Part shown: in pieces, positions 36,020 to 49,132 of the stretch | How the letters are laid out: the number at the start of each line of letters is the position of its first letter | Position numbering within the stretch: the first letter of the stretch is position 1 | Source of the DNA: Limnoperna fortunei | Taxonomy: Eukaryota; Mollusca; Bivalvia; Mytilida; Modiolidae | Direction of reading: 5' to 3' | Assembly (NCBI GenBank): GCA_944474755.1 | Contig: OX104115.1 | Coordinates: 49,779,648-49,843,647 of the forward strand | Length of the DNA: 64,000 nt | The notes under the pieces: generated by a model | What the model was told of the DNA's origin: nothing | Database searches by the model: none | What the model saw: the letters and a program-made list of their open reading frames with translations, nothing else | Position numbers and translations under genes: made by a program

Positions 36020-36745
36020 TAGGGTGTGATTATTCATTCTATGCTAAACTAAGTCCTGCAGCTGCAGCCATTTTGAATTTCTTATTTTCATAAAAAATAT
36101 AAACCTTATAGAGGACCATACAATGAATAATATTGATAAGTTTTGTTTCAAATGGTTCAGTGGTTTCAGAGAAGAAGCCTTTGTCAACTTTTACCCATAG
36201 GGTCCAAATCCAGTTGCAGTCGCCGTTTTGAATTTCACGATTTGCATAAAAAGAATAAACCTTATTGAGTAAAATCTAATAAATACTGGTAATAAGTTTT
36301 GTTTTTGATCTGTTAGTTTTTAAGAAAAAGTCTTTTAAAAATTTTTCCCATAGATTGATGTTCAACTAAGTTTTTTGGTGGTGGCCATTTTGAAATAAAA
36401 AACATAATTTTTATAAATGACCGTCCAAACAATATATCTATTAAGTTTTCTTTCCATTGGACAACCAGTTTCAGAGAATAAGCCTTATTACTTTTCACCA
36501 TATTGTCCCCATATTTGTTAAACTCAGCCCTGTGGTGGTGGCAATTTTGAACTTCTGATTGGCATATAAACATAAACTTTATAGAGGACCATCCAAGCAA
36601 TACTTCTAGCAAGTTTTGTTTTGATTGGTTAACCAGTTTCAGAAAAGAAGCCTTTCAAAACTTTTTCTCAGAAGGTCCATAACGTTAAACAATGTCCTTT
36701 GGTGGCAACTATTTTTTGAATTTCCAATAGGAATAAAAACATATT
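36020..36745. repeat. Diverged tandem repeat, ~150-170 bp unit, four copies
   Basis: Recurring blocks GCCATTTTGAATTTC, AAACCTTATAGAGGACCAT, AAGTTTTGTTT and CAGTTTCAGAGAAGAAGCCT appear near 36101, 36257, 36403 and 36574. A related, older array lies at 44.9-45.7 kb. The minus-strand frame over 36313-36612 is a shadow of the repeat. Confidence 0.65.
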
Positions 36746-37137
36746 TTTTATAAATTTTATTAATGAAAACAATCCATCAAATCAAACTGTAGAGCTTAAA
36801 AATGAAACTATCTGCAGAAAGGTGATGCCAATACTCATACAATAATATTAATGCAAAAAAGGTACTGTTGTACAGCAACACTGGTTTCATGGATAAATCA
36901 TGAATATTTCATGAACACTTAATAATATCTAATGAAGATTCAAGACTGTTTGACTTATATTCCATTTATAAATGACTTAAATCAATACACTGAACTTAAA
37001 AGTTAGGTGTATAATGCTTGTTCATATTCCACTCAAACCTGATGTGTAAGACCCTAATCTAATGTGTGATGCTTGTTCATATTCCACTCAAAACTGACTT
37101 GTTCTTCTTGTAAGGCCCTAATCTAATGTATAATGCT

Positions 37138-37893
37138 GGTAGTTGGACGAACCCTTAAAATTTGGACTTATAGTGCGCACAGGAAGTGCGCAAGGATTTC
37201 CGTCTTTTCCTCGTGCATCTTCACGGAAGGGGTCATGTCGTTGGAAAGCAACTTTAAATTGGACAGAACTTTTGACCATACAAACAACGGTAATAAGGAA
37301 AGCGAGTCCGACAAACTAGACAAGATAGCGCAAATTTGTTCTAGCTTGAATGACAGGTTATCGAATTTAGAAATCGAAAATCACGACCTTAAATCTCGTC
37401 TGCAAACCCATCATAACCCATCTCACTTAAGTAGGGGCTCAATCTTTACTGAAAGGACGCCACACCAGGCTCCGTACCAGTCAAAAGGTGACTTAAGCAC
37501 TGTAGATAGTGCTCTCGGTCCAGATCCGTCAGGAAACTCCGCCGAGGATCCCGAGCTTGGTGAAGTTCAGGAACTATTCAACAGCGTAAAATCTTCGTTG
37601 AGAAGATAGTTCTCCCCCCTTCACTTAAATTACACGATTCTAGAACGGGAATCAAGAAAGAGGATCAACAAACTTTAAATGTAATTTCTAAATGTGGCAG
37701 GTATGTAGAAACCGCCTTGAGAATTGTTAGTCAGTTTGATGAAAATAGACCTGCTGATCTTGTTCCACTTATTACCACACTTAAGGCAAATATAAAATAT
37801 TTACAAGACGAGTATGCAGTCCTGTTAGTTAAGGGCCGGTTTGATCAACCAACTGCCCAACTCTTTCGATCACTTCAAAGGCATAATTCTGGT
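37138..37893 (+). mobile_element. Retroelement gag-like fragment inserted in the 64-bp satellite
   Basis: Satellite sequence stops after TAATGCT (37137) and resumes at AACTGACGTG (37894). About 18 bp of one unit are missing between the two ends. The 756 bp between are GC-richer, rich in CpG and coding-like, and quite unlike the array. No terminal repeats or target duplication are seen, which suits capture of a fragment during break repair rather than a complete transposition. Confidence 0.8.
37235..37609 (+). pseudogene. Gag-like ORF, N-terminal part (broken)
   Basis: 124 codons from ATG at 37235 (GGTCATGTCGTTGG). It starts MSLESNFKLDRTF and has a likely coiled coil around DKLDKIAQICSSLNDRLSNL EIENHDLKSRL. 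A Pro/Ser-rich linker follows, then an acidic end (AEDPELGEVQELFNSVKSSL). It stops at a TAG at 37607 just before a run of six C, where the frame shifts and continues in the next feature. An upstream in-frame ATG at 37133 lies in satellite sequence and is not a natural start. It resembles, from memory, Gag-like proteins of DIRS/tyrosine-recombinase retroelements. Confidence 0.55.
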
Positions 37894-37899
37894 AACTGA
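37600..37899 (+). pseudogene. Gag-like ORF, C-terminal part after frameshift
   Basis: The other plus-strand frame is open from before the stop of the N-terminal part and reads VLPPSLKLHDSRTGIKKEDQ, ...SKCGRYVETALRIVSQFDEN..., IKYLQDEYAVLLVKGRFDQP and FRSLQRHNSGN. Its stop TGA (37897-37899) is formed partly by satellite bases. The helix-rich pattern with YLQDEYA and LFRSLQR fits retroelement capsid-like regions. The C6 run at the junction suggests a slippage mutation. The downstream RT region is absent. Confidence 0.55.
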
Positions 37900-40800
37900 C
37901 GTGTACTACTTGTAAGGCCCTGATCTAATGTATAATGCTTGTGTATATTCCACTCATAACTTCTAAGACCCTGATCTAATGTATAATGCTTGTGTATATT
38001 CCACTCATAACTGACCTGTACTACTTGTAAGACTCTGATCTAATGTATAATGCTTGTGTATATTTCACTCATAACTGATCTGTACTACTTGTAAGGTCCT
38101 AATCTAATGTATAATGCTTGTGTATATTTCACTCATAACTGACCTGTACTACTTGTAAGACCCTGATCTAATGTATAATGCTTGTGTATATTCCACTCAT
38201 AACTGACCTGTACTACTTGTAAGGTCCTAATCTAATGTATAATGCTTGTGTATATTTCACTCATAACTGACCTGTACTACTTGTAAGGTCCTAATCTAAT
38301 GTATAATGCTTGTGTATATTTCACTCATAACTGACCTGTACTACTTGTAACACCCTGATCTTATGTGTAATGCTTGTGTATATTCCACTCATAACTGACG
38401 TGTACTACTTGTAAGACCCTGATCCAATGTATAATGCTTGTGTATATTTCACTCATAACTGACCTGTACTACTTGTAAGACCCTAATCTAATGTATAATG
38501 CTTGTGTATATTCCACTCATAACTGACCTGTACTACTTGTAAGACCCTGATCTAATGTATAATGCTTGTGTATATTCCACTCATAACTGACCTGTACTAC
38601 TTGTAAGACCCTAATCTAATGTATAATGCTTGTGTATATTCCACTCATAACTGACCTGTACTACTTGTAAGACCCTGATCTAATGTATAATGCTTGTGTA
38701 TATTCCACTCATAACTGACGTGTACTACTTGTAAGACCCTGATCTAATGTATAATGCTTGTGTATATTTCACTCATAACTGACCTGTACTACTTGTAACA
38801 CCCTGATCTTATGTGTAATGCTTGTGTATATTCCACTCATAACTGACCTGTACTACTTGTAAGACCCTGATCTAATGTATAATGCTTGTGTATATTTCAC
38901 TCATAACTGACCTGTACTACTTGTAAGACCCTGATCTAATGTATAATGCTTCTGTATATTTCACTCATAACTGACATGTACTACTTGTAAGACCCTGATC
39001 AAATGTATAATGCTTGTGTATATTTCACTCATAACTGACCTGTACTACTTGTAAGGTCCTGATCTAATGTATAATGCTTGTGTATATTCCACTCATAACT
39101 GACGTGTACTACTGGTAAGACCCTGATCTAATGTATAATGCTTGTGTATATTCCACTCATAACTGACCTGTACTACTTGTAAGACCCTGATCTAATGTAT
39201 AATGCTTGTGTATATTCCACTCATAACTGACGTGTACTACTTCTAAGACCCTGATCTAATGTATAATGCTTGTGTATATTCCACTCATAACTGACGTGTA
39301 CGACTTGTAAGACCCTGATCTAATGTATAATGCTTGTGTATATTCCACTCATAACTGACGTGTACGACTTGTAAGACCCTGATCTAATGTATAATGCTTG
39401 TGTATATTTCACTCATAACTGACCTGTACTACTTGTAAGACCCTGATCTAATGTATAATGCTTGTGTATATTCCACTCATAACTGACCTGTACTACTTGT
39501 AAGACCCTGATCCAATGTATAATGCTTGTGTATATTCCACTCATAACTGACCTGTACTACTTCTAAGACCCTGATCTAATGTATAATGCTTGTGTATATT
39601 TCACTAATAACTGACCTGTACTACTTGTAAGACCCTGATCTAATGTATAATGCTTGTGTATATTCCACTCATAACTGACCTGTACTACTTGTAAGACCCT
39701 GATCTAATGTATAATGCTTGTGTATATTCCACTCATAACTGACCTGTACTACTTGTAAGGTCCTAATCTAATGTATAATGCTTGTGTATATTCCACTCAT
39801 AACTGACCTGTACTACTTGTAAGACCCTGATCTAATGTACAATGCTTGTGTATATTCCACTCATAACTGACCTGTACTACTTGTAAGGCCCTGATCTAAT
39901 GTATAATGCTTGTGTATATTCCACTCATAACTGACCTGTACTACTTGTAAGACCCTGATCTAATGTATAATGCTTGTGTATATTTCACTCATAACTGACC
40001 TGTACTACTTGTAAGACCCTGATCCAATGTATAATGCTTGTGTATATTTCACTCATAACTGACCTGTACTACTTGTAAGACCCTAATCTAATGTATAATG
40101 CTTGTGTATATTCCACTCATAACTGACCTGTACTACTTGTAAGACCCTGATCTAATGTATAATGCTTGTGTATATTTCACTCATAACTGACCTGTACTAC
40201 TTGTAAGACCCTGATCTAATGTATAATGCTTGTGTATATTCCACTCATAACTGACCTGTACTACTTGTAAGGCCCTGATCTAATGAATAATGCTTGTGTA
40301 TATTCCACTCATAACTGACCTGTACTACTTGTAAGGCCCTAATCTAATGTATAATGCTTGTGTATATTCCACTCATAACTGACATGTACTACTTGTAAGA
40401 CCCTGATCTAATGTATAATGCTTGTGTATATTCCACTCATAACTGACCTGTACTACTTGTAAGGCCCTGATCTAATGTATAATGCTTGTGTATATTCCAC
40501 TCATAACTGACCTGTACTACTTGTAAGACCCTAATCTAATGTATAATGCTTGTGTATATTCCACTCATAACTGACCTGTACTACTTGTAAGACCCTGATC
40601 TAATGTATAATGCTTGTGTATATTCCACTCATAACTGACGTGTACTACTTGTAAGACCCTCATCTAATGTATAATGCTTGTGTATATTCCACTCATAACT
40701 GACCTGTACTACTTGTAAGGCCCTGATCTAATGTATAATGCTTGTGTATATTCCACTCATAACTGACCTGTACTACTTGTAAGGCCCTGATCTAATGTAT

Positions 40801-41599
40801 AATGCTTGTGTATATTCCACTCATAACTGACCTGTACTACATGTACTTGTAAGGCCCTGATCTAATGTATAATGCTTGTGTATATTCCACTCAAAACTGA
40901 CGTGTACTACTTGTAAGACCCTGATCTAATGTATAATGCTTGTGTATATTCCACTCATAACTGACCTGTACTACTTGTAAGACCCTGATCTAATGTATAA
41001 TGCTTGTGTATATTCCACTCATAACTGACCTGTACTACTTGTAAGGCCCTGATCTAATGTATAATGCTTGTGTATATTCCACTCAAAACTGACGTGTACT
41101 ACTTGTAAGACCCTGATCTAATGTATAATGCTTGTGTATATTTCACTCATAACTGACGTGTACTACTTGTAAGGCCCTGATCTAATGTATAATGCTTGTG
41201 TATATTTCAATCATAACTGACGTGTACTACTTGTAAGACCCTGATCTAATGTATAATGCTTGTGTATATTTCACTCATAACTGACGTGTACTACTTGTAA
41301 GACCCTAATCTAATGTATAATGCTTGTGTATATTCCACTCATAACTGACCTGTACTACTTGTAAGGCCCTGATCTAATGTATAATGCTTGTGTATATTCC
41401 ACTCAAAAAATGTGTACTACTTGTAAGACCCTGATCTAATGTATAATGCTTGTGTATATTCCACTCATAACTGACCTGTACTACTTGTAAGGCCCTGATT
41501 AAATTTGCACACAAAAAGGCGCTTATAAATATAAGTCAGATATATAATCCAAGTATTTACTTGTAAGAATTTTCTATAAGGATAGTATGCAAACAAGAA

Positions 41600-42410
41600 T
41601 ATTTAAAGGCTTTCCCACTTCCAGTGAGAAAACCTTATTGTTTTGCTTTATTATTTTTCCTTTTTTTTCTCCCAACTTTCAAAACCAAACAGTTTAAAAA
41701 CTACGTGACATATCATATTGGTCTTTCGCGACAAGTTATGGCCACTGAAACTCTATTCGGAATTCACCATGCGAAACCAAAAAATTGTTCTTTACAGAGT
41801 TATCTTTTGTACTTATTGGTTAATTTGACTTTTAACTAAAACCTTTTCATTTTTTTCTAATCTTCAAGTGAGATACTGTCCATACAAGGTTGGTGTACAA
41901 TTTTCATTTTTTTACCCATTTCAGGGAAAGTTGTTACAAACTGAGGTTTAAATTTGGAAATATTGTCAATAGATTGTAAATAATTTAAGTTCAAGTCCAA
42001 ATAAATGCATAGAATTAAAACTGGAAGCCAACCAAATTTCAGCTCTGCTTAAAATTCACAGAAACCAGCTTTGACTTATCACATCTCTAACATATCTGTT
42101 ATATACAGAAAAAAATCTCAAAAATAGTCTTTTTTCTGTTAATTAAGGTAACAACTATTTGGTGGTGGGACCTGTGGTTCTTATGTATGGTTTGTTGAAA
42201 AATTAAGCAAAACTCAGTTAATAAAAGGACCCTGGTTGGAGGGCACTGTGGCTAAACATATTGGTAGGACTAGACATATCAAGTTAAGCTAAATAGACTA
42301 GCTTTTTCTAAGAAAATTTAAATGCAAAAAGTTGATAGACAGCAGGTGGATGACAGACAGTGATAGCATTAGCTTACTATGACTTTAGTGTGGCACAGGT
42401 AGATTTCAAG
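41600..42410 (+). mobile_element. Decayed DNA-transposon-like sequence
   Basis: The right part (GGATGACAGACAGTGATAGC ATTAGCTTACTATGAC, ~42350-42390) resembles the right end of the element at 33.6-35.2 kb (GACGGACGATGGACGCCAAG TGATAGCAAAAGCTCAC). The left part starts with a T-rich block after CTTTCCCACTTCCAGTGAGA. Boundaries are unclear. Confidence 0.35.
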
Positions 42411-44879
42411 GTTACAAACCAATGCAAGAAATGTCTTGAAGATATACAAAAAATTGTTTAAAATTTTCCAGTGCATCAGACACTTTATCTATACATGTAA
42501 CAATCCATTCACTTGATACAGCAAGAGGGAACTACTGTCTTACATTAACAACCAAATCCTTTATCACATAGAATGGCAGCTATTCTTCACGGTATACCGA
42601 TGTCAAGTAACTCAATTGAAAAATATCAAATTTATGTAATATTGATAAAAAATGTATTTTACAATTCAATTTATTATCTCTTAAGTTAATACTTCAAAAG
42701 GGGGGGGGGAATGTTACATTATTTTTTCAATGTAGACTTTCCATTTTACATATATTATTTTATCCCATTACCTTACGACAATAACAATGACATTACAAAC
42801 ACCAATGTCCAACTCCAACATCATATCAGATATGAAGAGCACTTCTCCATGGATCACCTTATACATCAATCATTAATCAGTCTGATTTCTAATTACAAGG
42901 AATTCCCATCACTAAGTCATTCTGATCAAACAATTGCAGTTTGTAATTAAAAGGTCACAAGGTCAGCTGCATGGTGATGTTGAGAATTATACTGAAATCA
43001 GAAAGCTGATTACTATAATGTAACTGGAAAGGAAAATTTCCAGTGATGACACAGCTAAAACTGCAAGAAATAATTCTCCTTATGTGACATAAAAAGATGT
43101 ATGTTCCACAACACAGTGTCCAGCAGAGTGGGGAGTGGTGACAGTTTAAACTGGTATTATGTACAGGGATAATAACAGGTCAACCAGTAACTATAATTAA
43201 CAGTATGATGTATACTCCTGTTTGGTAAACCACTGCAAACACCATGAACCAATGTGACATTCTTATTGTGCCTAAACACAAATATTTAGTCTCTAATCTG
43301 ACAAACAAATGCTCCCTTATCCTCCAATTTTTCCCTGGCATATACCTTGCAGAAATACTGGTATTATAAAAATTAATCCAGTACTGACTCGGAAACTTTT
43401 TTTTCAAACTAAAAGAGAAGTATACAAAATGAGAACAATGGTCACTTTGTACAAGGACATATAAAAAATGTCATAGATTTTCTTTGTTTACTGTATACAA
43501 TAAATACAAATATTATTTGACCATTAGAGCCATGTGACCACAAACTACATATAGAAAAAAATTATCAGACAACTTCATCAACTTAATTACATTAACCTCC
43601 ATAAATTCAATAAACCAGGTTTTAACATAAATGAAAGGTATGCAAGTATGATACCAAGTGGACCTTTTTTCCCAACAGACACATCATGAAACGAAGGGTG
43701 GATACTTCATAATACTTCATATAAACCTAGACAGACATAAAGGTGTCATGGAATGTTCATCAAACATTTACTTCCAATATGAATGTTTGGATACAAAAGC
43801 CAACATCTTTTGCAGCAAACAAAGTAGTTAGGTTTCAGAAACACTACCAATGGTTTAAAAAAATTACAATATGACTTTATGGGTAAAAAATTCATAGTAA
43901 AGAATGTCAGCTTTATTTGAAGAGGAGGCATATCATACAATAACAGTATAGAAAAGAGAGTGTACTGTTGACCTTTCAAACACAATCTATGATTGAGTGG
44001 AGGATATTTCCAGGAGGAAATTCTTCCTTGCAGCCAGCAACCTACACATACCACTCAAATCATTATTTACAACAAGGTATAAAGATTTCATTTACTGCTC
44101 GAACATAAATTTGTTTAAATCTCACTTATTGTTGTTGACAATAAATATAAAGGGGATTTTTTTTCCGAAATTGGTCAAAGTCTGTGACATTGAGATGAAA
44201 TTCTTTTGATCTCCCATTTAAATAAAGTGTAACCAGATACATTAAATATCAAATAATTGTTAGTTTTTTCCTTGCTTCATAAATAGGTATTACCATGTTC
44301 AGTATTGTGTCAGCACAAAGAAATATTTTGCAACTATTAACATTTGATAAAGGATAAAAACTCTAGGCCAGAAGTCAGATCAACACTTTACAATAAACAC
44401 AAAATAACCTAAATCAGATCAACACTTTATAATACAACACAAAAAACTGAGTGAAAAAAACCAGTGTATCAGGTGACATGTTAGTCTGGGATCATGTGAC
44501 ACATCATTCTTGTTTTGAGCGGTGCAACAATAAAAATCACAGGACAGCTAACTTTACTGTTCCTTAAATTTAATGTTCCCTGGGAAGGCTTTAACAATAT
44601 AATTGTAGACATTTAGAGATGATGTGAGAAATGTGTAATTAAGTTAAAATTGTATTCATCAAAATTTGCCGTTACCAGAATGATGCCCTGTTATTATGGT
44701 AGTGTTAACATCAATCCTAAACTAAAAGGATTTTATTTAGCTGTAAAAATAGCCAAATACTCTAGCTACTTGTATCTTTTTAATAAAAATATTAACTGGT
44801 TGGCTGGATAAGAATTTAAAGCACATCACTGAGTTTTGATGGTTACAATGGTAACTTTGACTTATAGTAAATATCTATT
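42411..44879. other. Non-coding stretch
   Basis: Contains a G run at ~42702-42710. The minus-strand frames at 43180-43407 and 43746-44054 lack splice or start support. No gene recognised. Confidence 0.4.
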
Positions 44880-45710
44880 AGGAGCCTGGTTTGTTTACTC
44901 GAGTTTTATATACCAATAAAAAATGCATTTGAAACCTTTTTTTCAAATTTGTGGCCATTTTGAATATTTGATCAAAATGGAAATAAAACTGTGTACATGA
45001 ATAACATCAAATAAAACATTGTTATCATGTTTGGTTCTAATTGGTTCAATATTTTACAGAAGTAGCATTTTTACAACAGAGGTCTGTTAAACTACTAGTA
45101 TCAGCCATTTTGGATTTACTATCAACATTTTTGTTAATCTGAATTGCCATCTAATAAACATTCTTAAACTGTATGGCTTCAATCAACTTTGCAGTTTCTG
45201 ACATTTCCAAAAGGGTCCTATATTAAACTAAGTCATTTATTTTAGAGGACCATGCACTGAACACTGTGACTTGTTTGGTTTTGATTGGCAACAGTGATTT
45301 CAACTGTGATGACAATTGTTCAGTCAAAAATTAAAAAAAAATACCTCCATGGGTTTTAAATTAGATTTTATCCAAGAAAGAAATAGTGAAACATGAAAAG
45401 ATAACAGTATGCCTTCAGAACAATCAATCAATCAATCAAACAACTTTGCAGTTTCTACATTTTCAAAATGTTCCTATGTTAAACTACCGGCAAATCATTA
45501 ATTTCAGAACTTTGTACAGGACCATCCACGGAATACTGTGCTTGGTTTTGATTGGCCTGGTGATTTCAAAGGATGATGGAGGCAATAAGATGACAATCAA
45601 TCAGCCAAAAATGAAAAAATTATAACCTTTCTGGGTTTAAATTGGATTTATCCAAGAAAGAAATATTGAACCACCAAAAGATAACAGTTCACCTTTGGAA
45701 AAAAAAGTCC
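44880..45710. repeat. Old diverged tandem repeats, related to 36.0-36.7 kb
   Basis: Two ~270-bp copies (about 45170-45440 and 45440-45710) share CAACTTTGCAGTTTCT, TTAAACTA...AAATCATT, GGACCATSCACKGAA, TTGGTTTTGATTGG, TCCAAGAAAGAAATAKTGAA and AAAAGATAACAGT. The GCCATTTTGAAT and GAGGACCAT blocks link the family to the 36-kb array. Confidence 0.6.
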
Positions 45711-46239
45711 ACAAAGATTTTATAAATACATTAAAAACAAAAAACATCTTTATCCTATTCAGACTTATTTCCACTCTGCATGTTTATAATGTAGTGTAAA
45801 GCTCTTCCTGCTAGAATAGGTTAATACAGCTCATATTTTAAATTTAATTAAATTAAAATTGTATTACAATCAAGAGTATAAGACATATATATATGGAATG
45901 ACAACTATAATATATTGAATGCAAAACACATACATATCAGATTTTCATGTAAATATGTAATTTCCACTATCCTTTATTTGCCTTAAAAAACCACACAATG
46001 GATTCTCATCAGCTTTTAATTTGTATTTAATTATTTTTATTATCTTACCATTCCTAATAGCTTACATTTTATATTCAAAATAGACAACTTATCTTTTATT
46101 TTGCAACCTGAAAGAAAATATTTTTTTCATCATCTGGTTTATTTTTAGTACTATTTTATTCTGAACATTACTATATAGTTCAATGTTCAACAAAAGATAA
46201 TTGTTTATTATACTGACTGCAATGAAATACTGAGATTTC

Positions 46240-46585
46240 CCAGTGAAATAAATTTCAGAAAATCACATGCGAAATGAATTCAGTTCTTTCACTCCCCGGA
46301 AGTGACATCACAATGTATCTTCTTAACAACATCAGCTAGCAAACTTTTGTGTGCATGAACATTCAAAACAAAGATCCTCTATGTTGTCGACAACATGGTT
46401 AATATTTGTCAATGTATCAATTGCGCCGAGTGAATATTGAAAATTGTGCCATAATGCATTAAGATTTAAATTGTGCAGGGAAAAGTTCCACGCACTTGTT
46501 TAAAAACTGATGCGTTCTGTGCCTGTGGAACTCGTGATCATATTTTCAGTATTCACTCTGTGCAAATGATTATCCTATAATTATA
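46240..46585 (+). mobile_element. Interspersed element copy (pair with 27250-27552)
   Basis: Blocks shared with the 27.3-kb copy are listed there. This copy also has an internal inverted pair (GAGTGAATATTGAAAAT near 46429 and ATATTTTCAGTATTCACTC near 46540) and an ETS-like CCGGAAGTGA. It ends AATGATTATCCTATAATTAT. Confidence 0.55.
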
Positions 46586-46784
46586 GTTTAATATACAAGT
46601 CCTGTTTATTTCATACATGTTTTATAAATACCCTATGTGGGAGATTAAACAAAATTACAAGGTAACCTGTTCCATGTATTTTGTGATGATTTGATACATC
46701 ATCTTATGTTAAATAAACTGTTAAGTGTAATTTTATGAGCAAACACATTAGATTGATTGATTGATTATTTGTTTAACACCCGGC

Positions 46785-47170
46785 AAGCAATATTTAGCTT
46801 ATTCATATTGAGAACATGTTAACAAACAATAAATTTACATGGAAATAGAGCCAAGTTTTGACTGCCACTTGAAATGTATTCAGCATTGGGACAGAGAACC
46901 TACTCTTTTCAAAATCTACAAAAAAGAGTCTATCGTGCAATAAGCATGGCATTTTCCAACCAGGTCACACACTATGGTCCACAACCAGGTTTTCTGTATT
47001 ATGACCACATAAACAGCAACAAGATGGGCTCCTCTATCCACCGCCTGTAGACTTGCTGGACAGACCTGTGGATAAAGCACTGGAAACACTTCCAGTATGG
47101 TCCCAGCAAAACAAATTAGAAGGATACTGCTAATTGAGAAAATTCCTTTACAATAAACATTTTTATACAT
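46785..47170 (+). mobile_element. Copy of the 19.5/30.75-kb interspersed repeat family
   Basis: GAACCTACTCTTTTCAAAAT CTACAAAAAAG... to AAACACTTCCAGTATGGTCC CAGC aligns with the minus strand of 19740-19520. It starts with a (GATT)n/TTGTTTAACACCCGG segment (~46750-46790) often seen at ends of mollusc repeats. Stops interrupt the frame that is open in the 19.5-kb copy. Confidence 0.55.
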
Positions 47171-49130
47171 TTACAGTGTGAACTAGAAGTTTAGTAAGGG
47201 ACCGATCATTTAACTTGCAGGGTTGGGGGGGGGGGACTTGGTTTTTTCCTAAAAATTTATATTGAAAATAATTTTTAATGAAAAAAATATTTTGGAAGCA
47301 GAGGGTAAGAAAAAAAATATTCTGAAGAAGGATTTCTGCTATATAAAATAATGCTTATAATGAAAAAAATTAATATTCTGTCGTGACGCCTTCAGAAAAA
47401 AAAAGAGAAAAAAATTATTGTTCCAGTCAATATAATGTTGATAGTAAATTATAAATTGTTTTTTTTTACATTATATACTTAAAATATACTTAACACAACA
47501 TTTTTCTCTATTGTTGTTATTTATTAAACACAATTTCTTATAATTCTTAAGTTGTAACACAAAATCTTATAACCTGACTTGTGCAAGGTTTAGTGTTTTC
47601 AAGGGAAGCAACTCAAGTACATTTTTAAAATACATGTATAAACTACATTTTATTTATAATATCTTGCTAGCATGATTCTAAATCAAACCATAATTGTCAG
47701 AATACAAAAAGAGAGAATTTAAATAAACACCATTTCTATAACAAAATACTTAACACCAAGGAAACTGCCAAAAAAGACAATCAACAAATCAAAGCCCAAG
47801 ACACTGGCAAACTTGAGAAACAAAACCCAAAAAATATAGCAACTACAGCAATGGTCTGAACTTGGTACATGTACAGGCATTTAAGAAGAAATGTTGGGTT
47901 AACCCAGACTTTGTCATGCCATACCTTCTGCTTCTATTACTAGTGTGCGAGTTGGTGTGTTGATAAAAATAGTTGGATATTATACACCACCAGCCAGTAA
48001 AAGGTGTATCCAATAATGATTGCAGCACAATCACTTTGTACTGAATTTAAAAACTGGGAAAACAATCTTTAATCATATTTTCAATGAGATAGAATATTTC
48101 ACAACAAGGAAATGGTATCTATAGTAATTCCTATTAAAGGTGCAGCTCAGTTGTTTTATCTTGTAACCTTGGTTTGTGTAAGTCTATCCCAAATAAATTG
48201 GTGATGTTTGTAAAAATCCTTATACTCGCTGCAAGATCTTGCATACCTGATCAAATGAGAAATGTAGGAGAAACTGAAATATTACTGTATATATAAGTGA
48301 GGATAATTTATAATTTTGAAATTAAAATAGTCTTGTATGTCATAAATTCTTGTGCTGAGAGATGATGTTGGCGGCACTGTATCTGAGGTGTAAGTCTAAA
48401 ATGATGTATATAAAAGTGTTTCTTTGAAGGACAACCACCAACAGCTTCCAGAACTTGTGTTCACCTGATTATACTATTACCTGTGTATTTGTCTGATGTT
48501 TGGAAGCCCTTGTTAATGGTATTTTGTCATACAATTTATATTTCTAGATTTTTTTAAATGAGTTTTGCATGTTTTGTGTTGAATTCAATAGTTACGTATA
48601 ATCTGATCTTTAAAATATTTTCATGTTTTATAAATTAAATATGACAAATTTTTTCTACAAATATTACATATGTGCTTAATTAATGACAATAAATAAATTC
48701 TGTCCAAACAATTATTTCACCATCTAAACTACATATGTTTGAACAAAGAGTTTCATATTTGAACACCTGATGTTGAAGATTAAATTTGCAACTAGGTTTT
48801 TTAAAAACAAACAAAATTCAAGGTGAAAATGCTTCAATTTTAAGATAAAATTGTCCTGAATAAATTGATCTAAACAGTTCTGAAAATACAACAAGATTAA
48901 AATATTTACTTGGGAATTCAATAAGTTTCCATTACTATCACAATAAATTTAACCTTTGAAGTTAAAATAATCTATTACATGAACATAACAATTATTTCAC
49001 TTCCATTTTTACCATTGTCATTAAACCCATAAAACAAATGACCAGTGGTCATTGTTAAGTTTATGTCTGTTCAGACAGAGCATATGTCCATCTTACACAA
49101 ATATTAATTGTAAACTTTATGTCTGAAATC
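47171..49130. other. Non-coding stretch
   Basis: A G11-type run near 47222 follows AAGGGACCGATCATTTAACT, possibly one end of another MITE whose partner end was not found. No gene recognised. Confidence 0.4.
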
Positions 49131-49132
49131 AA

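Larger units (their letters stand above)
37003..41500. repeat. 64-bp satellite array, about 58 units
   Basis: Unit TAATGTATAATGCTTGTGTA, TATTCCACTCATAACTGACC, TGTACTACTTGTAAGACCCT, GATC. Two diverged units lie left of an insertion (37138-37893) and about 56 lie to the right, with fixed 64-bp spacing (e.g. 38881 to 38945). Recurrent variants are CCTGTAC/CGTGTAC, TTCCAC/TTTCAC and GACCCTGATC/GGTCCTAATC/GGCCCTGATC. One 6-bp insertion lies near 40845. The end is sharp at ~41500. Confidence 0.97.

Noticed and set aside
47205..47410. AAGGGACCGATCATTTAACT as a MITE end
   Set aside because: No matching inverted end was found.
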